A stretch of DNA of 64,000 nt from Nipponacmea schrenckii (taxonomy: Eukaryota > Mollusca > Gastropoda > Lottiidae), in assembly GCA_030562195.1 (NCBI GenBank), contig JAUJPP010000005.1, positions 38,489,106 to 38,553,105 of the forward strand. Reading direction: 5' to 3'. The notes below the pieces were generated by a model, which made no database searches, was not told the DNA's origin, and was given only the letters and a program-made list of their open reading frames with translations. Of the stretch, positions 49,490-60,110 are shown one piece after another (position 1 is the first letter of the stretch; the number at the start of each line of letters is the position of its first letter). The translations under genes were made by a program, and so were the position numbers.

Positions 49490-50930
49490 TAGTTTTCACC
49501 CAGGTGATAATTCTAGATTTTTGAATTACAAACATGAATTTCCACCCAGGTGAAAATTAAAGTTTTTAATTAAATATTATTGAACTAAAAAAAAATGTTA
49601 AAATCGCTTTCTAACATGTCTGTTTTTTTTTTCAAAAGTTTAGGCTACAGTCTATAACTAAAATAAAGATAATGTTAGACAACTGATGACAAGCATATTG
49701 CAATAATATCAATTCAAATTTCAAAAAATTATATAATGAGATAATTTGTAATGTATGGCTCAAAGGCCTCGGTGTGAAAAGTTCAAATGAACAGTTTTAT
49801 ATCATCCTTGTATTACCCTCTTTTAACACCTGTCAATCATAGTAACTATGAAAATCTCTTATTTTAGCAAAAAAATTAGAATTTTTGTTTAATTTTGCCA
49901 AATTTAACTATTTATAATTGTATAATAAACTATCCATGTCATATATCGTTGAATAGAGCAAATCAAGTCCTTTTGATTTTAAAATCCATATTTATGGCGA
50001 ATATATACATGGTGAGTTGGATCCTCATTCGAAAAATAAAACCAAAATTTTAAAAAAATATGAATTATTGTCATATATATATCGTTGAAAAGAGAATCAA
50101 ATGGGCATTGATAATTTGTAAAATCTAACTCTTTGCGTACGTAAGAGATTGTGATACAGACGTCCAAAGCTGTCAATTTCGAGATGCCTATAAAACCGGA
50201 AGTTAAAGTTTGTCAACCAATATATCTGAGGTGACGGACATTCTAAATTTCAAGATCATTAAAATTCAAACGGGAATAAAAATTAATTAAAAAATCAAAA
50301 TTCTGTTTCCAACATTTTTTAGATAAAACAACAAGGTTTTAATAGACACTAAAATCATACAAATCAGATAAAATTAAGCCGATGTATTAAAATTTTGCTA
50401 AAATGCGCAACTCTGATGTAACAGCGCATACGTGACTTTCAGCTTTTCTTTTCTTAGGGGCTTTAAATTACTTATGTTTGATAATTTGTACTGTTTTTGT
50501 CTACATTTGTGAATTACACCGGAAGCAGGGTCGCCCTTATAGGTAATTCGAGAAACCGGAAGTCCCCACGCACAAACCGGGAGTGATTTAAAAGTTTTGA
50601 TGAGATATTTTTATTTTTTGTGGCCTTCTCTCTATATCCTGTAAATTTCAGATAGATCCGATAATTAGCGCCCGAGTAAATTGGTCTATAAAAAGGTCAA
50701 CAGCTTCCAAACATTTGTCGACATAATGTAGTAAGTCACTTCCGGATAACCAAAACTTTTATGTTAGACATTCATTTTTGATTCCAGCCCATTTTAAGAT
50801 CTATTATCAAAACAGATATATTCTATCATTCCCCCCCCCCCCCAAAAAAAATAATCGATTGCATAAGAAAGCTTGCCACGCAATAAGATATTTCGAAGCC
50901 ATTAAAATTTGCTCAACCAAGTTATACATA
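49490..50930. repeat. Dispersed repeat family, copy E
   Basis: Carries the family words AAAACCGGAAGTTAAAG, GAAACCGGAAGTC, CACTTCCGG and AAAAATCAAAATTCTGTTTCC, matching the style and partial sequence of the copies at 5.6, 17 and 22 kb. A C12 run followed by A8 lies at 50831-50849. At 49499-49555 a word (CACCCAGGTGA) is repeated. Confidence 0.55.
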
Positions 50931-51889
50931 TTCATATAACCCTTATTGCGCATGAATGAGTGAAATAAACTGTGTATACTACGTGACGTTAGTTAGTAAG
51001 TCTGCGGATAATGGGTACTGAAGGTCGTAGCGTCAAGAAACAAGGTAAGAAACAAGGTACCAACCTGTATTCATACTAACAAACAAAAAATAACCAGTTT
51101 TATTCAGTTTAGTTTTTGTCCTACAGACAAACAACTTTAAAGCAGCGCGTTCCAACATACTTTTGCAACTTAGCAACCCCAAAATCAGCAATTATCCCAT
51201 TTATTTAACTGCATTAACACATGACCTTTTTAGCTTTAAAGATTTTTTTTCAGATTCCATTTTAAATTGCAAAATTGTCTCACTGTATCCCTATGTGGCT
51301 CTATTCATTTATTTCTCTTGCAAAATTGTTACATACAAATTTCCGTTTAAAGCTGTGAATTTGCAAGTTATTAACCCGTTGAAATACCTTTTCTTATTGT
51401 ATATAAATGAGGATACAAAAGTTAGCCGTTGATACAATTTTTTTATTATTATTATCTGGTTTAATCAAAGTTATTTTTCACAAATTTTGCTAATGCATAT
51501 TATGTTATATGTGTATCAAGTTGTGAATTTGTGTTATGATTTGTCTCGTAATACTCGAGAAGAAATCACTGCTTGTCACTGAATGAACACTGATGTTTAA
51601 TGTCTGTTTTTTTTTTAGAAATCCAGATGAATTCAGTCATTATTCTGCTGATAACATAAATATTCTTTACTAATAATAAATGGGCACACTTGACAGAATA
51701 CAGATATAGCATAGAAATTCTTTGAATTATGAGAGGAGGTAACAGAACCCATTTAGTCATATTTATTTCGTACAATTATGTTGGTAATGAAGCTAAACTT
51801 TCCCATGTAGGATTTTTAGAGGTACACATGAGGTATCCCACGTTTTAAGAGCTTCGAGCAAAACAAGTAATGTTTGGAGGCCTAACAAA
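50931..51889. other. No gene identified
   Basis: The open frames 51163-51432 (plus) and 51566-51775 (minus) are AT-rich and lack recognisable motifs. Confidence 0.4.
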
Positions 51890-52250
51890 CCAAATTTATC
51901 ATAGGAATTTGGCCACAAATTATTGTTCATAGAAATTTGGTCACAAGATAATTGTTCATTGTAATTTGGTCACAAGATCATTGTTCATTGTAATTTGGTC
52001 ACAAGCTAATTGTTCATAGTAATTTTGTCACAAGATCATTGTTCACAGTAATTTGGTCACAAGCTAATTGTTCATAGTAATTTTGTCACAAGATCATTGT
52101 TCACAGTAATTTGGTCACAAGATAATTGTTCATCGTAATTTGGTCACAAGATAATTGTTCATAGTATTTGGTCACAAGATAATTGTTCATCGTAATTTGG
52201 TCACAAGATAACTGTTCATCGTAATTTTGTCACATGTTAAAGGGTCACAC
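51890..52250. repeat. 29-bp minisatellite, ~12 copies
   Basis: Unit AATTTGGTCACAAGATAATT plus GTTCATAGT. Units alternate between ATAATTG and ATCATTG forms in the middle. Confidence 0.95.
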
Positions 52251-52919
52251 AAAAAATTGACGTAATTTGGAACAAAGTAAATTATTGACACCTATTTGGT
52301 AAATTTGGTTACAAGTATGTACATACCATTTCAAATAATCATGACCTATGTTTGTTAGAAAAATCAGAGTAAGGTAGCATAGGGGAATAACCGCCTAGTC
52401 AAGATGCCTCCCGGGATAACACTATTTCAAAGCCAAATTTATCTGCTCCTTGATGCATGTAAACTATCATTCAATTAGTTTAAAACATGCACTGTTTACC
52501 AGCGTTAGGTGTTTTTGTGCACGCACTTTGTTCAGTCATTATCTATTTCTTTTCACATGCGATCATTAACATTAGGGAACTGGGGCATGTCGCCCGTTTC
52601 ATGCCTTTTTATACAAAATCATTAAAGTGGCGATCTTTTGAGGAAATTTAAGGCCTACTTTAGGCTTCAACAAGAAGCCATTAATTATTTGATGGGTTAT
52701 ATAGGAGAAAGCCTGTTTCTTAATCCTTACCATATTTATATGACTAAAATATTGCATTCTACTTATTCTAATAATACTCTCTGATCTAAGTAAAAAATAT
52801 AGTAAAGAATTTAATTGTTGTATATACTGTATATAAAATCGCGTCGTTCTCCAGTTTAACCAATGATTGTATATATTATGTCTTGTAAACAATATTGGTG
52901 TCGTTAGTCACATATTTTA
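52251..52919. other. No gene identified between two minisatellites
   Basis: The open frame 52599-52892 (minus, 97 aa) begins next to the following minisatellite and shows no domain. Confidence 0.4.
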
Positions 52920-54690
52920 TTTTTGATAGATTCTACGAAGATTACTGGTAATCGTAAATTGGCTGTAGATTATTAGTAAATTGTAAAATTTGCTGTAGAT
53001 TAATGGTGAATTGAATAAACATATAGATTACTGGTAAATTGTAAATTGGCTGTAGATTACTGGTAAATTGTATATTGACTGAAAATTACTGGTAAATTGT
53101 AAATTGACTGTAAATTACTGGTAAATTGTAAATTGACTGAAAATTACTGGTAAATTGTATATTGACTGAAAATTACTGGTAAATTGTAAATTGCTGTAAA
53201 TTACTGGTAAATTGTAAATTGACTTATGTAAATTATTGACTTAGGTAAATTGTATATTGACTGAAAATTACTGGTAAATTGTATATATAGACTAAAATTA
53301 CTGGTAAATTGTAAATTGGCTGTGGATTACTGGTAAATTGTATATTGGCTGTAGATGACTGGTAATTGAATATAGATATAGATTACTGGTAAATTGTAAA
53401 TTGGCTGTAGATTACTGGTAAATTGTATACACATATAGATTACTGGTAAATTGTATAACATATAGATTACTGGTAAATTGTAAATTGGCTGTAATTACTG
53501 GTAAATTGTATATTCTGAATTACTGGTAAATTGTAAATTGGCTGTAAATTACTGGTAAATTGTAAATTGCTGTAAATTACAATGGTAAATTGTATAATTG
53601 AAGATATAGATTACTGGTAAATTGTAAATTGGCTGTAAATTACTGTAAATTGTATAACATATAGATTACTGGTAAATTGTAAATTGGCTGTAGATAGGTA
53701 ATTAATATAGATACTGGTAAATTGTAAATTCTGTAGAACAATGAATAAATAAGTTACTGGTAAATTGTAAATTGGCTGTAGATTACTGGTAAATTGTAAA
53801 TTGGCTGTAGATTACTGGTAAATTGTAAATTGGCTGTAGATTACTGGTAAATTGAATATAGATATAGATTACTGGTAAATTGTAAATTGGCTGTAGATTA
53901 CTGTAAATTGTAAACACATATAGATTACTGGTAAATTGTATATTGGCTGTAAATTACTGGTAAATTGTATATTGGCTGTAAATTACTGGTAAATTGTAAA
54001 TTGGCTGTAGATTACTGGTAAATTGTAATATTGGCTGTAGATTACTGGTAAATTGAATATAGATATAGATGACTGGTAAATTGTATATTGGCTGTAGATT
54101 ACTGATAAATTGTAAATTGGCTGTAGATTACTGGTAAATTGAATATAGATATAGATTACTGGTAAATTGTAAATTGGCTGTAGATTACTGGTAAATTGAA
54201 TATAGATATAGATTACTGGTAAATTGTAAATTGGCTGTAGATTACTGGTAAATTGAATATAGATATAGATTACTGGTAAATTGTAAATTGGCTGTAGATT
54301 ACTGGTAAATTGTAAATTGGCTGTAGATTACTGGTCAATTGTAAATTGGCTGTAGATTATTGGTTAATTGAATATACATATAGATAACTGGTAAATTGTA
54401 AATTGGATGTAGATTACTGGTAAATTGTATATTGGCTGTAGATTACTGGTAAATTGTAAATTGGCTGTAGATTATTGGTTAATTGAATATACATATAGAT
54501 AACTGGTAAATTGTAAATTGGATGTAGATTACTGGTAAATTGTATATTGGCTGTAAATTACTGGTAAATTGAATATAGATATAGGTGACTGGTAAATTGT
54601 AAATTGGATGTAGATTACTGGTAAATTGTATATTGGCTGTAGATTATTGGTTAATTGTATATTGGCTGTAAATTGAATATACATTAGATT
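52920..54690. repeat. 29-bp minisatellite with AATATAGATATAG variants
   Basis: Unit ATTACTGGTAAATTGTAAAT plus TGGCTGTAG (29 bp), ~60 copies. A second unit type with GAATATAGATATAG replaces the TGTAAATTGGCTGTAG part at regular points (for example 53850, 54055, 54135, 54195, 54255), giving a loose higher-order pattern. Confidence 0.97.
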
Positions 54691-55255
54691 TTACATTAGA
54701 TTGAATATATCATGTGACCTCGACCTTCAATGTAAATCACCTTCACCTAAGATTTTTACAGGTATGCTGATATTGGTTGAAAAATATTAACTACCAGTTT
54801 TATAGCCCTCCGTAACATTGACATTTTTGACAACTTAAAATATTTAGACAAGGTCCATCGAGAGAGTAGTGAATTTTCGATACACTTTATTGTTAGAATT
54901 TTTCACGTTACCATTAATAAAACTCTTTCTGCAAACAACGCATTTCAGCATGAAATGGAAAGAAATCAATTTTGAATAGAAACCTTTTGACCAAATTCAT
55001 ATATTATGATTATTATTTTGAAAGATAAACGAAAAAATCAAATTATCCAATGCCATTGATTCTGAGATTCAGAAGAGTTTTTTTTTCTTTTATCTAAAAT
55101 TGTTGGAATTATAAATGTATTATAAACCTCTAACTTAACGTAACTTAAAGTGCACTAATACTTCCAAGTTTTCATAATCATCTATTTCCGTTATAATCCA
55201 AAACAAATACGTTTTCAGCTTTTCTTGAAAAACTCCACACTTTTGTATTTTTTAG

Positions 55256-55279
55256 GTCAATTGGCAGTGATTTCTACAG
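55256..55279 (+). other. Candidate 24-nt microexon
   Basis: TTTTGTATTTTTTAG precedes and CAG|GTAAGTTG follows a 24-nt stretch without ATG. Both splice signals are near consensus on the plus strand. It could be a 5' UTR exon of the fucosyltransferase-like gene 3.3 kb downstream. Splice-site appearance is the only evidence. Confidence 0.25.
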
Positions 55280-55581
55280 GTAAGTTGATACGTGATATTG
55301 ATTGCTTTAATGAATAGACTAGGACAATGAGGAGGTTTAGAGAAAATGATCTAAAGGGAGCGAAAAGGTTAAAAGTTTCAGTTTAGTCTATTATATAAAT
55401 GGTAGCATTAGAAATAATAATAATAAACATGATAATATTAATCTGTACTTTATTGCGCTAGTACATTCAGTGAAACTGCTTTATGGCCACATAGATTGAA
55501 TAAAATATTTATAAAACAGTTATTTATTGTTTACTACGGTTTATCAAATTAATGTATACTGAAATTCGTTGCATAATCTCT

Positions 55582-55735
55582 ACTTGTGACCTAGGCCAGT
55601 GCTTCTATAGGAGAGCATCTCTTACAACACCTAATACTTGTGACCTAGGCCAGTGCTTCTATAGGAGAGCATCTCTTATAAACCTAATACTTGTGACCTA
55701 GGCCAATGCTTCTATAGGAAGGCATCTCTTAACGG
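55582..55735. repeat. 54-bp tandem repeat, three copies
   Basis: Each copy begins ACTTGTGACCTAGGCCAGTG and continues CTTCTATAGGAGAGCATCTC. The third is slightly diverged and truncated. It lies inside the LINE remnant. Confidence 0.95.
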
Positions 55736-55799
55736 TTTTTAACGCATGTCAAATCATTGATTAAAAGCCTTATTAAAAATAATACGTTTTAAGATTTGT

Positions 55800-56538
55800 T
55801 TTGAAAAGTGAAATTGAGGAGCTTTGTTTGATAATTTGGTAATTTGGGGAACAGATTAGGGATATAGGGCTGTATTAAATCTATTAGGTAGGTTGGAAAG
55901 TCAGTGTTGTTGAGGCTGTTGTAGCAGAGTGTGTTAATTATAAACCATATTCGATTACTCATTATTAGCTAGTGAAGATCTGCAGGGATTGGGGCTATGT
56001 GTTCTCTAATATTAGTTCTTGTGATGGTTAGAGATGCTTTATTTTGAATTGACTGAAGTTTGTTTATAAGGTATGTTGTTATATCGTATAAAAGTGAATT
56101 TGAATAGTCTAGTGCAGATGTCACGAAAATATTAATTAACATTTTGGTAGTGTCGGTGTCTAAATAGTTCCTCATTTTAGCAATTCGATACAGATGAAAG
56201 TTGTCTTTCTTGCACAGTTTCTATATAAGCATTCCCTGCTGATATGTAGTTGTCTATTTCAGGTTGGACTTCATTCAAATCCGAAGTTCTTCAATACATG
56301 CCTCAAGCTTTCTTATAGTATGGTTGTTAACATCAACCTCCACGTAAAGTTTGATGTCATCTGCGTACATTTTCAGACATGTTTCGACGCCAACTGTTAG
56401 GTTTTTAACATTTTTCATTTGATTCGTTAATTTATCTCGGCATATGGCTGGTGATTCAGTATGATTCAAATTTAGTAACTGGCACCACATTAGAAAAATT
56501 TTCTGACCATGTTTATAATTGTAAAGGAATTCCGTCAC
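55800..56538 (-). pseudogene. LINE reverse-transcriptase remnant
   Basis: The fragment at 56275-56538 contains CLKMYADDIKLYVEVDVNNH and CIEELRI, the palm motif region of CR1/L2-type polymerases. After a deletion, 55969-56175 gives RNYLDTDTTKMLINIFVTSA, LDYSNSLLYDI and KLQSIQNKASLTITRTN, the typical downstream region. Farther on, in a shifted frame (about 55780-55830), SSISLFKTNLKTYYF matches the usual C-terminus. Deletions, frameshifts and 5' truncation make it dead. Confidence 0.85.
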
Positions 56539-56540
56539 AT

Positions 56541-57252
56541 GAAGTTAACATTTCATACATACCTTGCTATGCTATGTTTATTAGGCTAGGCTATACAAAT
56601 AACCATACCATAACGTAATATTTTTAACAGATAAATAGAATTTCTTGAGATTTGATATAACTGTTAAGCTTATTCGCCCGTTTACTAAAGACATAGACAA
56701 TTCCGGGTTTTTGAAGCCTTAATTTATGGGATAAGGTATTATATGTACCTCGTTTATTTACCAGAGCTTTACCCTTGTTCATAAATTGTAGGCTTAGAGG
56801 TATTGCAGTTGAAAGGTTACAGGGCTATAAGTATCTAAAGGTTCAAAACCCATGGCTAGAGGTCTCGTTGCCACGCTCGGAGCTGTTCACAATTCTAGTA
56901 CAGTCTTGTTAACCGCTTACCGACCAACAACTATAACGTAGGAACACTTTCAAAGTGTAAGGTACTTCAAACCAATCTACTTATTCAAGCTTTCCACATA
57001 ACATAAAGACAAAATAAAGGCAACTTACTATTTTATAAACTTGGTGAAATCAAATGAAAAATAGATTACGGTACTAAATAAAATTATATCCTGTACTTAT
57101 ATTCTTGTCCTGTGCAACCGTTAGATTATCAATTAGTTAGATTTTCTTTTGGAAACTTCTTCTCAAACTCCTGAAACTGAAGCTTGAAAGGTTAAAACAA
57201 ACCGACTGAAAATTTCGCACGAATAATGATAGCAAAAAAGCTTGACATGAAT
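56541..57252. other. No gene identified
   Basis: AT-rich sequence between the LINE remnant and the 41-bp array. It would be intronic if the fucosyltransferase-like gene has an upstream exon. Confidence 0.4.
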
Positions 57253-58601
57253 TGAAGGATGTGTTTAATATTGTAATTTCTATAATTTCACACTGAAGGA
57301 TGTGTTTAGTATTGTTATTTCTATAATTTCAGACTGAAGGATGTGTTTAATATTGTTATTTCTATAATTTCACACTGAAGGATGTGTTTAATATTGTTAT
57401 TTCTATAATTTCACACTGAAGAATGTGTTTAGTATTGTTATTTCCATAATTTCACACTGAGGATGTGTTTAATATTGTTATTTCTATAATTTCACACTGA
57501 AGGATGTGTTTAGTATTGTTATTTCTATAATTTCACACTGAAGGATGTGTTTGATATTGTTATTTCTATAATTTCAGACTGAAGGATGTGTTTAATATTG
57601 TTATTTCTATAATTTCAGACTGAAGGATGTGTTTAGTATTGTTATTTCTATAATTTCAGACTGAAGATGTGTTTAATATTGTTATTTCTATAATTTCACA
57701 CTGAAGGATGTGTTTAGTATTGTTATTTCTATAATTTCAGACTGAAGGATGTGTTTAATATTGTTATTTCTATAATTTCAGACTGAAGGATGTGTTTAAT
57801 ATTGTTATTTCTATAATTTCAGACTGAAGGATGTGTTAAGTATTGTTATTTCTATAATTTCACACTGAAGGATGTGTTTAGTATTGTTATTTATATAATT
57901 TCAGACTGAAGGATGTGTTTAATATTGTTATTTCTATAATTTCAGACTGAAGGATGTGTTTAGTATTGTTATTTCTATAATTTCAGACTGAAGGATGTGT
58001 TTGATATTGTTATTTCTATAATTTCAGACTGAAGGATGTGTTTAGTATTGTTATTTCTATAATTTCAGACTGAAGGATGTGTTTGATATTGTTATTTATA
58101 TAATTTCAGACTGAAGGATGTGTTTAATATTGTTATTTCTATAATTTCACACTGAAGGATGTGTTTAGTATTGTTATTTATATAATTTCACACTGAAGGA
58201 TGTGTTTGATATTGTTATTTCTATAATTTCAGACTGAAGGATGTGTTAAGTATTGTTATTTCTATAATTTCACACTGAAGGATGTGTTTAGTATTGTTAT
58301 TTCTATAATTTCAGACTGAAGGATGTGTTTGATATTGCTATTTCTATAATTTCAGACTGAAGGATGTGTTAAGTATTGTTATTTCTATAATTTCAGACTG
58401 AAGGATGTGTTTAGTATTGTTATTTCTATAATTTCAGACTGAAGAATGTGTTTGATATTGTTATTTCTATAATTTCAGACTGAAGGATGTGTTTAATATT
58501 GTTATTTCTATAATTTCAGACTGAAGGATGTGTTTAATATTGTTATTTCTATAATTTCAGACTGAAGAATGTGTTTAATATTGTTATTTCTATAATTTCA
58601 G
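57253..58601 (+). repeat. 41-bp tandem array of a splice-acceptor/start-codon boundary, 33 copies
   Basis: The unit is ACTGAAGGATGTGTTTAATA followed by TTGTTATTTCTATAATTTCAG (41 bp). I count 33 units; a few are 40 bp (GAGGATG, GAAGATG). The unit joins a pyrimidine/AT-rich tract and AG to GACTGAAGGATGTGTT, which equals, with one change, the first 16 bases of the downstream coding exon including its ATG. About 22 units end in CAG and 11 in CAC, so many but not all keep a potential 3' splice site. Following each AG, the ATG opens an 8-codon frame ending in TAA (2 codons in units with GTTAAG). Confidence 0.95.
58600..58601 (+). promoter_or_regulatory. 3' splice site of the fucosyltransferase-like coding exon
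   Basis: TTATTTCTATAATTTCAG, then exon ACCGAAGG and the ATG at 58610. It is the last of the array's acceptors and the only one whose downstream ATG opens the long frame. No donor is proven; the upstream exon is unknown. Confidence 0.5.
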
Positions 58602-58609
58602 ACCGAAGG

Positions 58610-59617
58610 ATGTGTTGGTCTGTTAACAGATTTCAACTATGGATAGGATTATTAATAATGATGTCGGTAACAGTTGTGTATTTTCATAGAACACATTTCG
58701 GTTTTCAATTGAATATTGTTACCAGAAACCTAAAAATAACTAACAGACCAAAATATTTGATCTACCTCTGCGATAGGAAACGGAGTTGTGGTGGTTTCAG
58801 TGATCGTCAGCGTGGAATTACTTATGTGTTCACGCTTGCAATCGAAGTGGATAGAAAGTTTGGAATCATCATGTCTTCACCATGTGATTTTCGACAATTA
58901 TTCCTTCCAAATAAATACAACTGGATTATTCCTGAAAGTGACTTGATCGGAAAACCAGAGAAAATAATCGACATTATGGATAAAGGAATGGTTAATTTAC
59001 TAAATGACACCACCGATGTGATATATTTAAAAAGTAATTGTCCATGTAGTGGTAGAATTTATCGTCGAATCCTACATAAATTACCCCCATATCTGAAAGG
59101 TGGAACGACAAAAAGTCACATTTTTAGACTAATTTGGACATATTTGATGAAACCATCACGACACGTGATCAATCATTTAAAAAGATTCTCTTTAACCAAA
59201 AACATGACCTGTGCGCATGTCCGGATCGGAAAAAGTAAAAATTTACCCCAGGATTCAATGCGACACAATATAAATGACGTGCCTAAACTTTGGGATTTTA
59301 TGGAGAAATTTGATATAATCAATATGGTATTTGTCGCAACAGACAATAACGAAGTAAGAGATTTAGGACGGCAGAGATTCAAAAAGAGATATTTTGATAC
59401 CGAAGGTAGAATTGTGCACATTGATAGACAAAAAGGAATGGATGGGGACTGTCTTGGGTTCGAAACTGCAGTAATCGATCAAATTATTCTGTCAAGGTGT
59501 AAAGTTCTGGTAATCTCCAGGAGTGGTTTCGGTTTACGGGCTGCTATGTTGGGAAATTTCTCCAAAGACCTTTATCAATTTCGAGGGGCGGATGTAGTAC
59601 CTTACAAATTGCCCTGA
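58610..59617 (+). CDS. Fucosyltransferase-like type II membrane glycosyltransferase
   Basis: 335 residues in a single exon. A short cytoplasmic tail is followed by one membrane anchor (about 8-25, FQLWIGLLIMMSVTVVYF) and a lumenal catalytic region, the layout of Golgi glycosyltransferases. Motifs fit the fucosyltransferase superfamily with a GT-B fold (GT11/GT23/O-fucosyltransferase group): CGGFSDRQRG at 60-69 (nucleotide-sugar-proximal glycine motif), HVRIG at 203-207 (the H-x-R-x-G motif with the conserved arginine), VFVATDN at 240-246, and D290 with VISRSGFGLRAAML at 301-314. Possible N-glycosylation: N132, N198, N316. Acceptor and linkage cannot be told; the donor is presumably GDP-fucose. 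The frame stays open 39 nt upstream into the 41-bp array (from a GTG), but 58610 is the first ATG and matches the type II layout. A poly(A) signal follows at 60105. Confidence 0.82.
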   Translation: MCWSVNRFQLWIGLLIMMSVTVVYFHRTHFGFQLNIVTRNLKITNRPKYLIYLCDRKRSCGGFSDRQRGITYVFTLAIEVDRKFGIIMSSPCDFRQLFLPNKYNWIIPESDLIGKPEKIIDIMDKGMVNLLNDTTDVIYLKSNCPCSGRIYRRILHKLPPYLKGGTTKSHIFRLIWTYLMKPSRHVINHLKRFSLTKNMTCAHVRIGKSKNLPQDSMRHNINDVPKLWDFMEKFDIINMVFVATDNNEVRDLGRQRFKKRYFDTEGRIVHIDRQKGMDGDCLGFETAVIDQIILSRCKVLVISRSGFGLRAAMLGNFSKDLYQFRGADVVPYKLP

Positions 59618-60104
59618 GTAACAAGTTTAAGCTTTACATGAAAATTAAAAATCTTGGACCGAACCACCTTTATTAACTGAGTATATACAGCGTGAGGGTA
59701 AGGGAAAAGGTTGAAAAAACCCTATCCATTTTCTCAACAGTAACATTGGTGTTGGGTACTACGCAACTCATGAACTCGAAGGTTATTATTTAAATTTCAA
59801 AACCATTCGAAGAAATTTCTCTTGGTGCACAGATTTCTTTTAGCTTGCTACTTTACACTTTGTTTTTCTATGGTTTTAAAAGGTCGAGATGAACTTGTGG
59901 TGTTATCGAATGTCCCACTTTTGAGGGCATTATTAATAGATGGGCATTTATTATTTACACATCATTTAACATAACTTTCATCTTTACTTTTGTCGAGTTT
60001 TTTGGGGGTACTAATTTATGCTGGGTTCATGGCGCATAGTAATCCAATGAATATCATGTCTTCGGATTTAAAAACCATAAAAAAAATTAAAATGCTGTAA
60101 ATGG

Positions 60105-60110
60105 AATAAA
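60105..60110 (+). terminator. Poly(A) signal of the fucosyltransferase-like gene
   Basis: AATAAA 488 bases after the stop codon, followed by a T-rich stretch (60120-60140). It is the first canonical plus-strand AATAAA I see downstream. Confidence 0.5.

Larger units (their letters stand above)
55417..56540 (-). mobile_element. CR1/L2-like LINE remnant
   Basis: The 3' half of a minus-strand non-LTR retrotransposon. It runs from a reverse-transcriptase fragment with YADD at the right, through the C-terminal region, to a GCGCAATAAAGTAC-type 3' end and a (TTA)n tail at about 55417-55470. A three-copy tandem repeat (55582-55735) interrupts the 3' part. No target-site duplication was found. Confidence 0.8.
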
